Shown here in pieces: positions 1-5,738 of a DNA stretch of 5,738 bases. The position numbers and the translations under genes are program-made. Position 1 is the stretch's first letter; each line of letters begins with the position of its first letter. The notes beneath the pieces were generated by a model. The model ran no database searches. It saw only the letters and a program-made list of their open reading frames with translations, and was not told where the DNA came from. The stretch is from JAJUFS01 sp964599565 (GTDB taxonomy: Bacteria > Pseudomonadota > Gammaproteobacteria > Natronospirales > JAJUFS01): the NCBI GenBank assembly GCA_964599565.1, contig CAZRFE010000108.1:1-5738 (forward strand), given 5' to 3'.

Positions 1-41
1 ACCGGCCGATTCCGGATCGGTCGAGACTCAAGAAGCCGCAA

Positions 42-64
42 TTCCTGGCGGAGAGAGAGGGATT
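42..64 (-). repeat. Partial copy of the tRNA-Ser 3' end
   Basis: These 23 bases are identical to 238-260. That stretch covers the 3' half of the T-arm, the 3' acceptor strand, the discriminator base and CCA of the intact tRNA-Ser, plus four bases beyond it. The offset is 196 bp. Identity stops inside the T-loop: the copy continues with ACTCGC where the gene has CGAACC, so the rest of a tRNA body is absent. A short tRNA 3'-end copy in the same orientation is typical of an attachment-site duplication left by a tRNA-targeting integrase. It is also typical of tRNA 3'-terminal tandem repeats such as those after E. coli tyrT. No integrase gene is in the window, so the origin is open. Confidence 0.8.
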
Positions 65-70
65 ACTCGC

Positions 71-150
71 TCCCCCCTGATACGGGGACCTTGCCCGCTC
101 GCCCTACGGGCCCGCGCTGACCGCGCGGTTCAGCGGGCTGCCGCCCGCTG
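71..150. repeat. Cluster of GC-rich inverted repeats
   Basis: Four stem-loops are packed here. TCCCC (71-75) pairs with GGGGA (84-88). GCCC (101-104) pairs with GGGC (108-111) around TAC. CGCTGA (115-120) pairs with TCAGCG (130-135) around the 8-bp palindrome CCGCGCGG (121-128). CAGCGGGC (131-138) pairs perfectly with GCCCGCTG (143-150) around TGCC. The last two share bases 131-135, so they are mutually exclusive folds. The cluster follows directly on the tRNA 3'-end copy at 42-64. No U-tract is present on either strand. The function is unknown; REP-like or tRNA-repeat-derived structure is possible. Confidence 0.6.
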
Positions 151-228
151 TCGAACCCGGATTATTCATGTTCGAGGCTTCGAATCCCGCGAATTCCGGC
201 ACTTCGCAGCAATTTTGCCCTGCTGGTA

Positions 229-247
229 TCCGGAAACTTCCTGGCGG
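229..247. repeat. Direct repeat, copy A, at the tRNA-Ser 3' end
   Basis: TCCGGAAACTTCCTGGCGG matches 332-350 with one mismatch (T to A) at an offset of 103 bp. Bases 242-247 are the CCA, discriminator and last acceptor bases of the tRNA gene; the rest is the 3' flank. It contains the near-palindromic word GGAAACTTCC. Seen on the tRNA strand, the three bases at the far edge (GGA) match the first bases of a tRNA-Ser gene. This is what a lost downstream tandem tRNA copy would leave. Confidence 0.7.
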
Positions 248-334
248 AGAGAGAGGGATTCGAACCCTCGAAGAGGCTATAAACCCCTTACTCCCTTAGC
301 AGGGGAGCGCCTTCGACCACTCGGCCATCTCTCC
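242..334 (-). tRNA. tRNA-Ser(GCU)
   Basis: This is a class II tRNA that decodes AGC and AGU serine codons. On the minus strand the acceptor GGAGAGA pairs with TCTCTCC, followed by discriminator G and an encoded CCA (244-242). The D-arm carries TGGCCGAGTGGTCGAAGGC. The anticodon stem CTCCC/GGGAG encloses loop CTGCTAA with anticodon GCT (300-298). A long variable arm, AAGGGG/CCTCTT, is diagnostic for serine. The T-arm is GAGGG-TTCGAAT-CCCTC. Every arm closes, so the gene looks functional. It lies 83 bp after csrA, the position of serV in E. coli, and has its own promoter upstream (382-410). No U-rich terminator follows. Parts of its ends are duplicated at 42-64 and 332-350. Confidence 0.97.
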
Positions 335-350
335 GGAAACTTCCAGGCGG
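332..350. repeat. Direct repeat, copy B, at the tRNA-Ser 5' end
   Basis: TCCGGAAACTTCCAGGCGG differs from 229-247 by one base. Bases 332-334 are the first three of the tRNA gene; the rest is its 5' leader. On the tRNA strand the copy reads CCGCCTGGAAGTTTCCGGA, against CCGCCAGGAAGTTTCCGGA after the tRNA. The 5' leader therefore resembles the end of a preceding tRNA (CCGCCA with the final A changed to T) plus a spacer. The 103-bp period equals one tRNA (93 bases) plus a 10-bp spacer, as expected for a decayed tandem tRNA array. Confidence 0.7.
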
Positions 351-363
351 CGGGCTTCAGGGC

Positions 364-379
364 CCGGCCGCAAGGCCGG
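364..379 (-). other. Hairpin in the tRNA-Ser leader, downstream of csrA
   Basis: CCGGCC (minus strand 379-374) pairs perfectly with GGCCGG (369-364) around TTGC. The stem lies just after the predicted -10 box of the tRNA promoter, near the expected transcript start. It would therefore form the 5' end of the tRNA precursor, or a structured 3' end for read-through csrA mRNA. No U-tract follows (GGCCC comes next), so I do not call it an intrinsic terminator. Confidence 0.4.
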
Positions 380-381
380 CA

Positions 382-410
382 ATGATACCGGCGCATATGG
401 TGCCGGACAA
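382..410 (-). promoter_or_regulatory. Sigma-70-type promoter for tRNA-Ser
   Basis: On the minus strand, TTGTCC (410-405) is a -35 box matching TTGACA at 4 of 6 positions. TATCAT (387-382) is a -10 box matching TATAAT at 5 of 6. They are separated by exactly 17 bp. The bases after the -10 box are GC-rich (TGCCGGCC). This is the kind of discriminator found at stable-RNA promoters under stringent control; that control is an inference here. The transcript would start around 375, about 40 bases before the tRNA 5' end. The promoter sits between the csrA stop and the tRNA, so the tRNA need not depend on the protein operon. Confidence 0.6.
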
Positions 411-417
411 GGCTGAA

Positions 418-624
418 TCAGTCCTGCGGAGTTTCGCCGCCGCCGGTGGCTCCGCCGTCCTGCTCCCGCTTGATCCGCTCATAGATTTCTTCGCGATGAA
501 CCGCCACGTCCTTGGGTGCGTTCACGCCCAGCCTGACCTGGTTGCCCTTCACCCCCAACACGGTAACGGTGACGCTGTCACCGATCATTACCGTCTCTCC
601 TACTCGCCTTGTAAGGATAAGCAT
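418..624 (-). CDS. csrA: Carbon storage regulator CsrA (RsmA family)
   Basis: CsrA is a small dimeric RNA-binding protein that binds GGA motifs in mRNA leaders and alters translation or stability. Targets in relatives include carbon metabolism, motility and biofilm genes, and it is titrated by small RNAs of the CsrB/RsmZ type. The 68-residue product has the full family fold. The N-terminal strand MLILTRRVGET carries the RNA-contact residues L4, R6 and R7. VTVTVLGVKGNQVRLGV follows, then VHREEI with R44 and E45 in the second contact region. The helix IYERIKREQ is followed by a short glycine-rich tail (GGATGGGE), slightly longer than the 61-residue E. coli protein. The start is firm: AGGAGG lies five bases before ATG. 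It follows lysC by 60 bp and probably shares its transcript. Confidence 0.97.
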   Translation of the reverse strand: MLILTRRVGETVMIGDSVTVTVLGVKGNQVRLGVNAPKDVAVHREEIYERIKREQDGGATGGGETPQD

Positions 625-684
625 GTCGTCCTCCTGTTACTCCTTGACTCATCACCACCCGGACCACCCGGTCCATTCTTATCG
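625..684 (-). promoter_or_regulatory. csrA leader with strong RBS and clustered GGA motifs
   Basis: The ribosome binding site AGGAGG (635-630) is a perfect Shine-Dalgarno match, five bases from the csrA ATG. GGA words occur at 674-672, 643-641, 634-632 and 631-629, the last two inside the ribosome binding site. GGACC (674-670) pairs with GGTCC (665-661) around GGGT, which puts the first GGA in a stem rather than in a loop. CsrA represses its own translation in E. coli through GGA sites over its ribosome binding site. The same arrangement is plausible here but is inferred. No clear promoter is seen in this gap. Confidence 0.5.
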
Positions 685-1953
685 TTATTTTTCCGGCTGC
701 GCGTTCATCGGCGACGCCTGGCCGGCCACCGGCAGATCCGCCAGGCGGAACTCATGATGCAATGCGCGTACTGCTTTTTCCATCTGAATTTCATCGACGA
801 CAACCGAAATGCGCAATTCCGACGTCGCGATCTGCCGCACGTTCACCTGTACATGTGAAAGCGCCGCGAACATACGCGGCGCAACATCTGCCTGTGACCG
901 CACGCCTGCGCCGACGAGAGCAACCTTTGCAACGCGGCTGTTGCCGTCGATTGCCACACCGTCCTTGCCGGCGTATTGCAGCGCAATCAGCTCGAGCGCG
1001 CGATCGTAGTCCTGCCGGTTCACGGTAAACGCAAAATTCATGCGTCCGTCCCGGTCCGCACCCTGCACGATCATGTCGACATCGATGCGGCTGTTCGCCA
1101 ACGGTGCGAGCAGGCGCCATGCTGAATCCGTTGCGGCCGGCACGCCGTTCACGCGGATTTCCGCTTCTTCACGGCTGCTGGCAATTCCGACGATCTGCGC
1201 GGCTTCCACCGGATTCGCTCCCTGGGCGATGAGCGTGCCGGGACCATCAAGGAAGGTCGACAGCACGCGAAGCGGCACATTGTACTTGTGCGCGAACTCC
1301 ACGGAGCGTATCTGCAGCACCTTCGACCCCTGGCCTGCCATTTCGAGCATTTCCTCGAACGACACGCGATCCAGCCTGCGCGCATCGGGCACGAGCCGCG
1401 GATCGGTCGTGTAGACGCCGTCGACATCGGTGAATATCTGGCATTCGTCCGCATTGAGCGCCGCTGCGACCGCGACGGCCGTCGTATCCGATCCGCCGCG
1501 GCCCAGCGTGGTGATGTTGCCGTCCGCATCCGCGCCCTGGAATCCGGCAATCACGGGAACGCGCCCGCGTTCGAGCTGCGAAAGCAATGCATCGCAGTCG
1601 ATGGCATGGATGCGCGCCCTGTTGTGTGTGTTGTCCGTGCGAATGCCCGCCTGCGAGCCCGTGAAGGAGCGCGCCGTGATGCCGCGCTTCTCAAGCGCCA
1701 TGCACAGGAGCGCGATGGTGACCTGCTCGCCGGTTGCGAGCAGTACGTCAAGTTCACGTGGATTGGGACGGCCGTGGCTGCTGATCGCGCGTGCAAGTCC
1801 GAGCAGGCGATCCGTCTCTCCCGCCATCGCGGACAGCACGACCACGACATCGTGGCCCGCATCGCGCGCCGCCACAATCTTGTCGGCCACGCCTTCGATG
1901 CGATCAATGCCGCCGACCGACGTGCCACCATACTTCTGGACGATGAGCGCCAC
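685..1953 (-). CDS. lysC: Aspartate kinase (monofunctional, two ACT domains)
   Basis: This cytoplasmic enzyme phosphorylates L-aspartate with ATP, the first step to lysine, threonine, methionine and diaminopimelate. The 422-residue product has the amino-acid-kinase motif KYGGTSV (7-13), GRGGSDTTA (151-159) and the nucleotide-binding segment TDVDGVYTTDPR (175-186). Two ACT regions follow, roughly 263-330 and 342-405, where lysine and/or threonine feedback would act. No homoserine dehydrogenase domain is fused. The second ACT region reads VGAGVRSQ where many relatives have VGxGMRSH, so its effector specificity should not be assumed. The GTG start is chosen because ALIVQKYGGTSV is the usual family N-terminus. 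The frame stays open for 67 more codons upstream, but these run into the end of alaS and look unlike the family. Its Shine-Dalgarno is weak: GGGGGGAG lies 16 bases away. Confidence 0.93.
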   Translation of the reverse strand: MALIVQKYGGTSVGGIDRIEGVADKIVAARDAGHDVVVVLSAMAGETDRLLGLARAISSHGRPNPRELDVLLATGEQVTIALLCMALEKRGITARSFTGSQAGIRTDNTHNRARIHAIDCDALLSQLERGRVPVIAGFQGADADGNITTLGRGGSDTTAVAVAAALNADECQIFTDVDGVYTTDPRLVPDARRLDRVSFEEMLEMAGQGSKVLQIRSVEFAHKYNVPLRVLSTFLDGPGTLIAQGANPVEAAQIVGIASSREEAEIRVNGVPAATDSAWRLLAPLANSRIDVDMIVQGADRDGRMNFAFTVNRQDYDRALELIALQYAGKDGVAIDGNSRVAKVALVGAGVRSQADVAPRMFAALSHVQVNVRQIATSELRISVVVDEIQMEKAVRALHHEFRLADLPVAGQASPMNAQPEK

Positions 1954-1982
1954 GTTCCGTGCCTGACGGCTCCCCCCGTTGC

Positions 1983-2006
1983 GCGGCGTGACCGATGGCC
2001 CGCCGC
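1983..2006 (-). other. Strong hairpin in the alaS-lysC gap
   Basis: GCGGCG (2006-2001) pairs with CGCCGC (1988-1983). The stem continues as GGCC with GGTC around ATC, giving about ten base pairs with one bulged A and one G-U pair. It lies just after the alaS stop and 29 bases before the lysC start. No U-tract follows, so a classical terminator is unlikely. It could protect the alaS mRNA end, attenuate read-through into lysC, or hold the weak lysC start in a structured leader. These roles are inferred. Confidence 0.5.
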
Positions 2007-2008
2007 TG

Positions 2009-2020
2009 TCTTCTAGAAGA
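2009..2020. repeat. 12-bp perfect palindrome next to the alaS stop
   Basis: TCTTCTAGAAGA is fully self-complementary and directly abuts the alaS TGA stop (2023-2021). A 12-bp perfect palindrome could be a dimeric-protein operator or the base of an mRNA structure. I recognise no specific regulator site. It is AT-rich compared with its surroundings, which makes it stand out. Confidence 0.5.
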
Positions 2021-4645
2021 TCACGCGTCAAGCTGCCGGCGAACCCAGTCCGCAACAGCCGCCAGTGCAGCGTCCAGGTTCGTGGCATCGTTGCCGCCGG
2101 CCATCGCCATGTCCGGCCGCCCGCCACCCTTGCCGCCAACCTGGGCGGCAACAAAATTCACGAGATCGCCCGCCTTCAGCCGCGTCGTTTCCGCCTTCGT
2201 GACACCCGCTGCGAGTTGCACCTTGCCATCGCCCGCGGCGGCGAGCACCACGGCTGCCTTGCCGAGGCGGTTCTTCAGCTGGTCGACCGCATCGCGCAGC
2301 GCGCCCGCGTCCGCGCCATCCACGCGCGCCGCGACAACCTTCACGCCGTCGATCTCGATCGCCTGCGATACAAGATCGGTTCCCTGGCCGGACGCGAGCT
2401 GCCTTCTCAGCCTGTCGAGTTCCTTTTCCAGCTTGCGCGTGCGCTCCGCGAGCTGCTCGACGCGTGCATCCACTTCGTCGCGCGGCGCTTTCACGCGGCT
2501 GCCGATACGATCCAGCGTCTCTTCAAGACCGCGCACGTACGCGAGCGCGTTGTCACCGGTCACGGCCTCAATGCGCCGCACACCGGATGCGATACCGGAT
2601 TCGGAGACGATCTTGAAGAAACCGATGTCGCCGGTGCGGGCGACATGCGTGCCGCCGCACAACTCGGTCGAGAATTCACCGAACTTCATCACGCGCACTT
2701 CACTGCCGTACTTCTCGCCGAACAACGCCATTGCACCGGCCTTGATCGCATCATCGTAGGCCATCAGCTGGATGTCCGCCGGGTGATTGCGGCGAATCTC
2801 GGCATTCACGAGATCTTCAACACCGCGAATTTCATCGGGCGTGAGCGGCTGCGGATGCGAAAAATCGAAACGCAGGCGGTCGGGCGCGACGAGCGAACCT
2901 TTCTGCGTGACGTGCGTTCCGAGCACATGGCGCAGCGCGGCGTGCAGAAGATGCGTCGCTGAATGGTTGAGCACGGTCGGCGAGCGCGAGACCAGGCTGA
3001 CTTCCGCATCGACGTTGTCGCCGACCGACAGCGGACCACCCGACACCTTGCCGAAATGCACGAACGCCGCACCGCGTTTCTGCGTGTCGGCGACATCGAA
3101 CCGCGCGTTGCCTGCTTCCAGCACGCCGCGGTCACCGACCTGCCCGCCGGACTCCGCATAGAACGGCGTGCGATCCAGCACGATCGCGCCTTCTTCACCG
3201 TCGGCAAGCTGCTTCACGGATTCGTTGCCGCGAAACAGCGCGACAATGCGGCCGGTGCCGCGCAGGCTGTCGTAGCCCGTGAACTCCGTGATCGCGTCGA
3301 TCTTGATGTCCTTGCCGTAATCCACGCCGAACTTCGATGCTTCGCGCGCGCGTTCACGCTGCGCCTGCATCTCGCGCGCAAAACCGGCATCGTCGATGGA
3401 AAGATTCCGTTCGCGTGCAATGTCCGCCGTGAGGTCCGCAGGAAAGCCATAGGTGTCGTACAGCTTGAAGACAACATCGCCGGGAATTTCGTCACCCGCG
3501 AGATTTCCGATCGCCGCGTCCAGTATCTTCATGCCCTGGTCGAGCGTTTCCGCGAAACGTTCCTCTTCGAGTTTCAGCGCTCGCTTCACCTGTTCCTTCT
3601 GCCGGCGAAGTTCGGGGTACGCATCACCCATCTCGGCATCGAGCGCATCGACAAGGCGGTAGAAGAACACATCTTCCTGGCCGAGCTTGTAGCCGTGACG
3701 GATTGCGCGACGGATGATGCGACGAAGCACATAACCGCGTCCCTCGTTCGATGGAAGCACGCCGTCAACAATGAGAAACGAACAGGCGCGAATGTGATCC
3801 GCGATCACCTTCAGCGAGTTGTTCTCGAGATCCGTGCAGCCGGTGGCTTTCGCCGCCGCCTGGATGAGGTTGCGAAACAGATCGATCTCGTAGTTCGAAT
3901 GCACGCCCTGCAGGACGGCGGCGATGCGTTCGAGCCCCATGCCGGTGTCGACGCAGGGTTTCGGCAGGTCCGTCATCGTGCCGTCGGCAGCGCGATCGAA
4001 CTGCATGAAGACGAGATTCCATATCTCGATGTAGCGATCGCCGTCCTCGTCCGGCGAGCCGGGCGGTCCCCCCGCGACGCCCGGGCCGTGGTCGTAGAAG
4101 ATCTCCGTGCACGGACCGCACGGACCGGTATCGCCCATCGCCCAGAAATTGTCGGAGTCGAATTTCTTTCCGCCGGCCTTGTCGCCGATGCGCACAATGC
4201 GTTCTTTCGGCACGCCGACATCGTTCGCCCAGATATCGAACGCTTCGTCGTCCGTCTGGTACACCGTCACCCACAGCCTTTCCGCCGGCAGGCCGTAGGC
4301 CTTCGTCAGCAGTTCCCAGGCATAGCGGATCGCATCGCGCTTGAAGTAATCGCCGAAGGAGAAATTGCCGAGCATCTCGAAGAAGGTGTGATGCCGCGCG
4401 GTGTAGCCGACGTTCTCGAGATCGTTGTGCTTGCCGCCCGCGCGTACGCAGCGCTGCGATGACGTTGCGCGCGTGTAGTCGCGACGGTCGCGGCCAAGGA
4501 ATACATCCTTGAACTGCACCATGCCGGCGTTCGTGAACAGCAGCGTGGGGTCGTTGCCCGGCACCAGCGGACTGGAGGGAACGATGGTATGGCCCTTTGA
4601 TTCAAAGAAGCCCAGGAAGCGGTCGCGGATCTCGTTGCTTTTCAT
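2021..4645 (-). CDS. alaS: Alanine--tRNA ligase
   Basis: This class II synthetase charges tRNA-Ala with alanine and hydrolyses mischarged Ser- and Gly-tRNA-Ala. The 874-residue product matches the usual length of about 875. The catalytic domain begins at residue 1, with NDPTLLFTNAGM (31-42), GNFSFGDYFK (93-102), CGPCTEI (176-182) and the class II motif 3 GMGLER (235-240). The editing domain carries the zinc-binding HSATH (H561, H565) and CGGTH (C663, H667). A charged coiled-coil stretch lies around 707-751. The C-Ala domain ends with GGKGGGRPDMAMAGG (837-851). The ATG at 4645 gives the family N-terminus MKSNEIRDRFLGFFESKGH. In-frame starts upstream (ATG 4681, TTG 4708) add residues unlike the family, and no start has a clear Shine-Dalgarno. 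All key residues are intact. Confidence 0.97.
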   Translation of the reverse strand: MKSNEIRDRFLGFFESKGHTIVPSSPLVPGNDPTLLFTNAGMVQFKDVFLGRDRRDYTRATSSQRCVRAGGKHNDLENVGYTARHHTFFEMLGNFSFGDYFKRDAIRYAWELLTKAYGLPAERLWVTVYQTDDEAFDIWANDVGVPKERIVRIGDKAGGKKFDSDNFWAMGDTGPCGPCTEIFYDHGPGVAGGPPGSPDEDGDRYIEIWNLVFMQFDRAADGTMTDLPKPCVDTGMGLERIAAVLQGVHSNYEIDLFRNLIQAAAKATGCTDLENNSLKVIADHIRACSFLIVDGVLPSNEGRGYVLRRIIRRAIRHGYKLGQEDVFFYRLVDALDAEMGDAYPELRRQKEQVKRALKLEEERFAETLDQGMKILDAAIGNLAGDEIPGDVVFKLYDTYGFPADLTADIARERNLSIDDAGFAREMQAQRERAREASKFGVDYGKDIKIDAITEFTGYDSLRGTGRIVALFRGNESVKQLADGEEGAIVLDRTPFYAESGGQVGDRGVLEAGNARFDVADTQKRGAAFVHFGKVSGGPLSVGDNVDAEVSLVSRSPTVLNHSATHLLHAALRHVLGTHVTQKGSLVAPDRLRFDFSHPQPLTPDEIRGVEDLVNAEIRRNHPADIQLMAYDDAIKAGAMALFGEKYGSEVRVMKFGEFSTELCGGTHVARTGDIGFFKIVSESGIASGVRRIEAVTGDNALAYVRGLEETLDRIGSRVKAPRDEVDARVEQLAERTRKLEKELDRLRRQLASGQGTDLVSQAIEIDGVKVVAARVDGADAGALRDAVDQLKNRLGKAAVVLAAAGDGKVQLAAGVTKAETTRLKAGDLVNFVAAQVGGKGGGRPDMAMAGGNDATNLDAALAAVADWVRRQLDA

Positions 4646-4715
4646 GTCGATTGGTCGGCGGCCGGCACAAGCCAGCGTCATCGGGCGCGATCTTGGAGTC
4701 GCGGACAAGGTCGGG

Positions 4716-4744
4716 ATTTTCGCAGGCTGGGGAATAACTTGAAA
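4716..4744 (-). promoter_or_regulatory. Weak candidate promoter for alaS in the recX-alaS gap
   Basis: The 126-bp gap between recX and alaS (4646-4771) is long enough for a promoter. On the minus strand, TTTCAA (4744-4739) and GAAAAT (4721-4716) are spaced by 17 bp. They match the sigma-70 consensus boxes at only 3 of 6 and 4 of 6 positions. This is the least GC-rich part of the gap. I see no T-box, SOS box or terminator in it. alaS could equally be transcribed from recA. Confidence 0.2.
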
Positions 4745-4771
4745 GCGTTGCGGCGGGATTTCGCGCGCTTG

Positions 4772-5264
4772 CTATGCGTCTTCGACGTCGCCCTTGAGCA
4801 CGCGGCGGATGTCGTTCATGCCGAACCCTTTGCCCTGCAGGAACCGCGCCTGACGGACGCGCTCCTCGAACGCTTGCGGAATTTCTTCGCCGAACCGCTT
4901 GCGCCGCTGCGCCTCGGCAAGCTGGCCCCAGTCCGGCGCCTGGTTATCCATTTCGCGTTCCGCGCGCAGGGAATCGATGCCGCGCTGCGCGAGTTCCGCG
5001 CGGATCTTCACCGGTCCGTCGCCGCGACCGATGCGCGAACGCACGAACTGCTCGACGAAACGGTCTTCGGAAAGCAGTCGCTCGGCCTGCAGCGATTCGA
5101 CGGTAACGGTGATGATGTCTGATGAAATCCCGCGTTGCGCGAGTTTCAGCGACAACTCCTGGATGGAATGCTCGCGCCGGGCCAGCAGGCCCAGCGCGAG
5201 CCGGGAGGCCGCCTGTTCCGGCGTCTCGCCGGTGATCCTCTTCTCCGGCCTGCGGCCGGCGGGA

Positions 5265-5287
<23 letters not shown>
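4772..5287 (-). CDS. recX: Regulatory protein RecX
   Basis: RecX binds RecA filaments and modulates, usually inhibits, recombinase and coprotease activity. The 171-residue product has the three-repeat helical RecX fold: a first repeat around LGLLARREHSIQELSLKLAQRG (32-53), a second around LLSEDRFVEQFVRSRIGRG (71-89) with KIRAELAQRGI (94-104), and a third with RKRFGEEIP (129-137) and RQARFLQGKGFGMNDIRRVL (145-164). The N-terminal tail is basic (RKKKRS). The start must be unusual. From the in-frame TGA just upstream to the conserved core there is no ATG or GTG, and the only standard candidate is TTG at 5287-5285. This overlaps the recA end by 23 bp and suggests translational coupling. GGAAG lies nine bases before it as a possible Shine-Dalgarno. 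An undetected non-standard start (for example CTG) remains possible. Confidence 0.9.
5234..5266 (-). other. Two-tier hairpin at the recA stop, inside early recX
   Basis: On the minus strand, GATCC (5266-5262) pairs with GGATC (5238-5234). Inside them, CCGGCC (5259-5254) pairs perfectly with GGCCGG (5250-5245) around GCA. The structure begins on the recA TGA (5267-5265) and lies within codons of the RecX N-terminal tail. In E. coli a terminator between recA and recX lets only a little read-through reach recX. This hairpin occupies the equivalent place but lacks a U-tract, so any attenuating role is inferred. Confidence 0.45.

Positions 5288-5738
<451 letters not shown>

Larger units (their letters stand above)
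1..237. other. Gene-free region downstream of tRNA-Ser, rich in stem-loops
   Basis: I find no convincing protein gene or complete RNA gene here. The region lies 3' of the tRNA-Ser gene, which is read leftward into it. It holds a partial tRNA 3' end (42-64), a group of GC-rich stem-loops (71-150), and scattered T-arm-like words such as TCGAACCC (151-158) and TTCGAATCCC (179-188). Near the edge, CCGAT (6-10) and ATCGG (16-20) form a small hairpin around TCCGG. No run of T or A follows any stem, so none is a classical intrinsic terminator. The end of the tRNA transcript is therefore not defined by an obvious signal. Confidence 0.6.

Overview
The window is a GC-rich chromosomal stretch from a gammaproteobacterium. 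All genes lie on the minus strand. In transcription order they are recA (C-terminal part only, cut by the window end), recX, alaS, lysC, csrA and a tRNA-Ser(GCU) gene. The order recA-recX-alaS-csrA-serV is familiar from gammaproteobacteria. A stand-alone aspartate kinase between alaS and csrA recalls the alaS-lysC-rsmA/csrA order of pseudomonads and related high-GC groups. I cannot name the genus from sequence alone.

Layout by region. Positions 5738-5265 hold the last 157 residues of RecA. RecX (5287-4772) overlaps the end of recA and appears to start at TTG. After a 126-bp gap, a full-length alanyl-tRNA synthetase runs from 4645 to 2021. A 67-bp gap with a 12-bp palindrome and a strong hairpin leads to LysC (1953-685, GTG start). 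A 60-bp leader with clustered GGA words precedes CsrA (624-418). A good sigma-70 promoter (410-382) then drives tRNA-Ser(GCU) (334-242).

Positions 1-237 contain no convincing gene. They hold a 23-bp copy of the 3' end of the tRNA-Ser gene, several GC-rich stem-loops, and repeated half T-arm words. Together with a 19-bp near-identical repeat on both sides of the intact tRNA, this suggests an eroded tandem array, a tRNA 3'-terminal repeat unit, or an old integration scar.

The protein genes are mostly housekeeping: recombination (RecA) and its modulator (RecX), alanine charging (AlaS), the first step of the aspartate-family amino acid pathway (LysC), and post-transcriptional control (CsrA). Tight spacing suggests partial cotranscription, with hairpins at the junctions possibly setting relative expression. 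I see no new defence, mobile or biosynthetic system. The most unusual material is the tRNA-derived repeat region at the left edge and the structured gene junctions.
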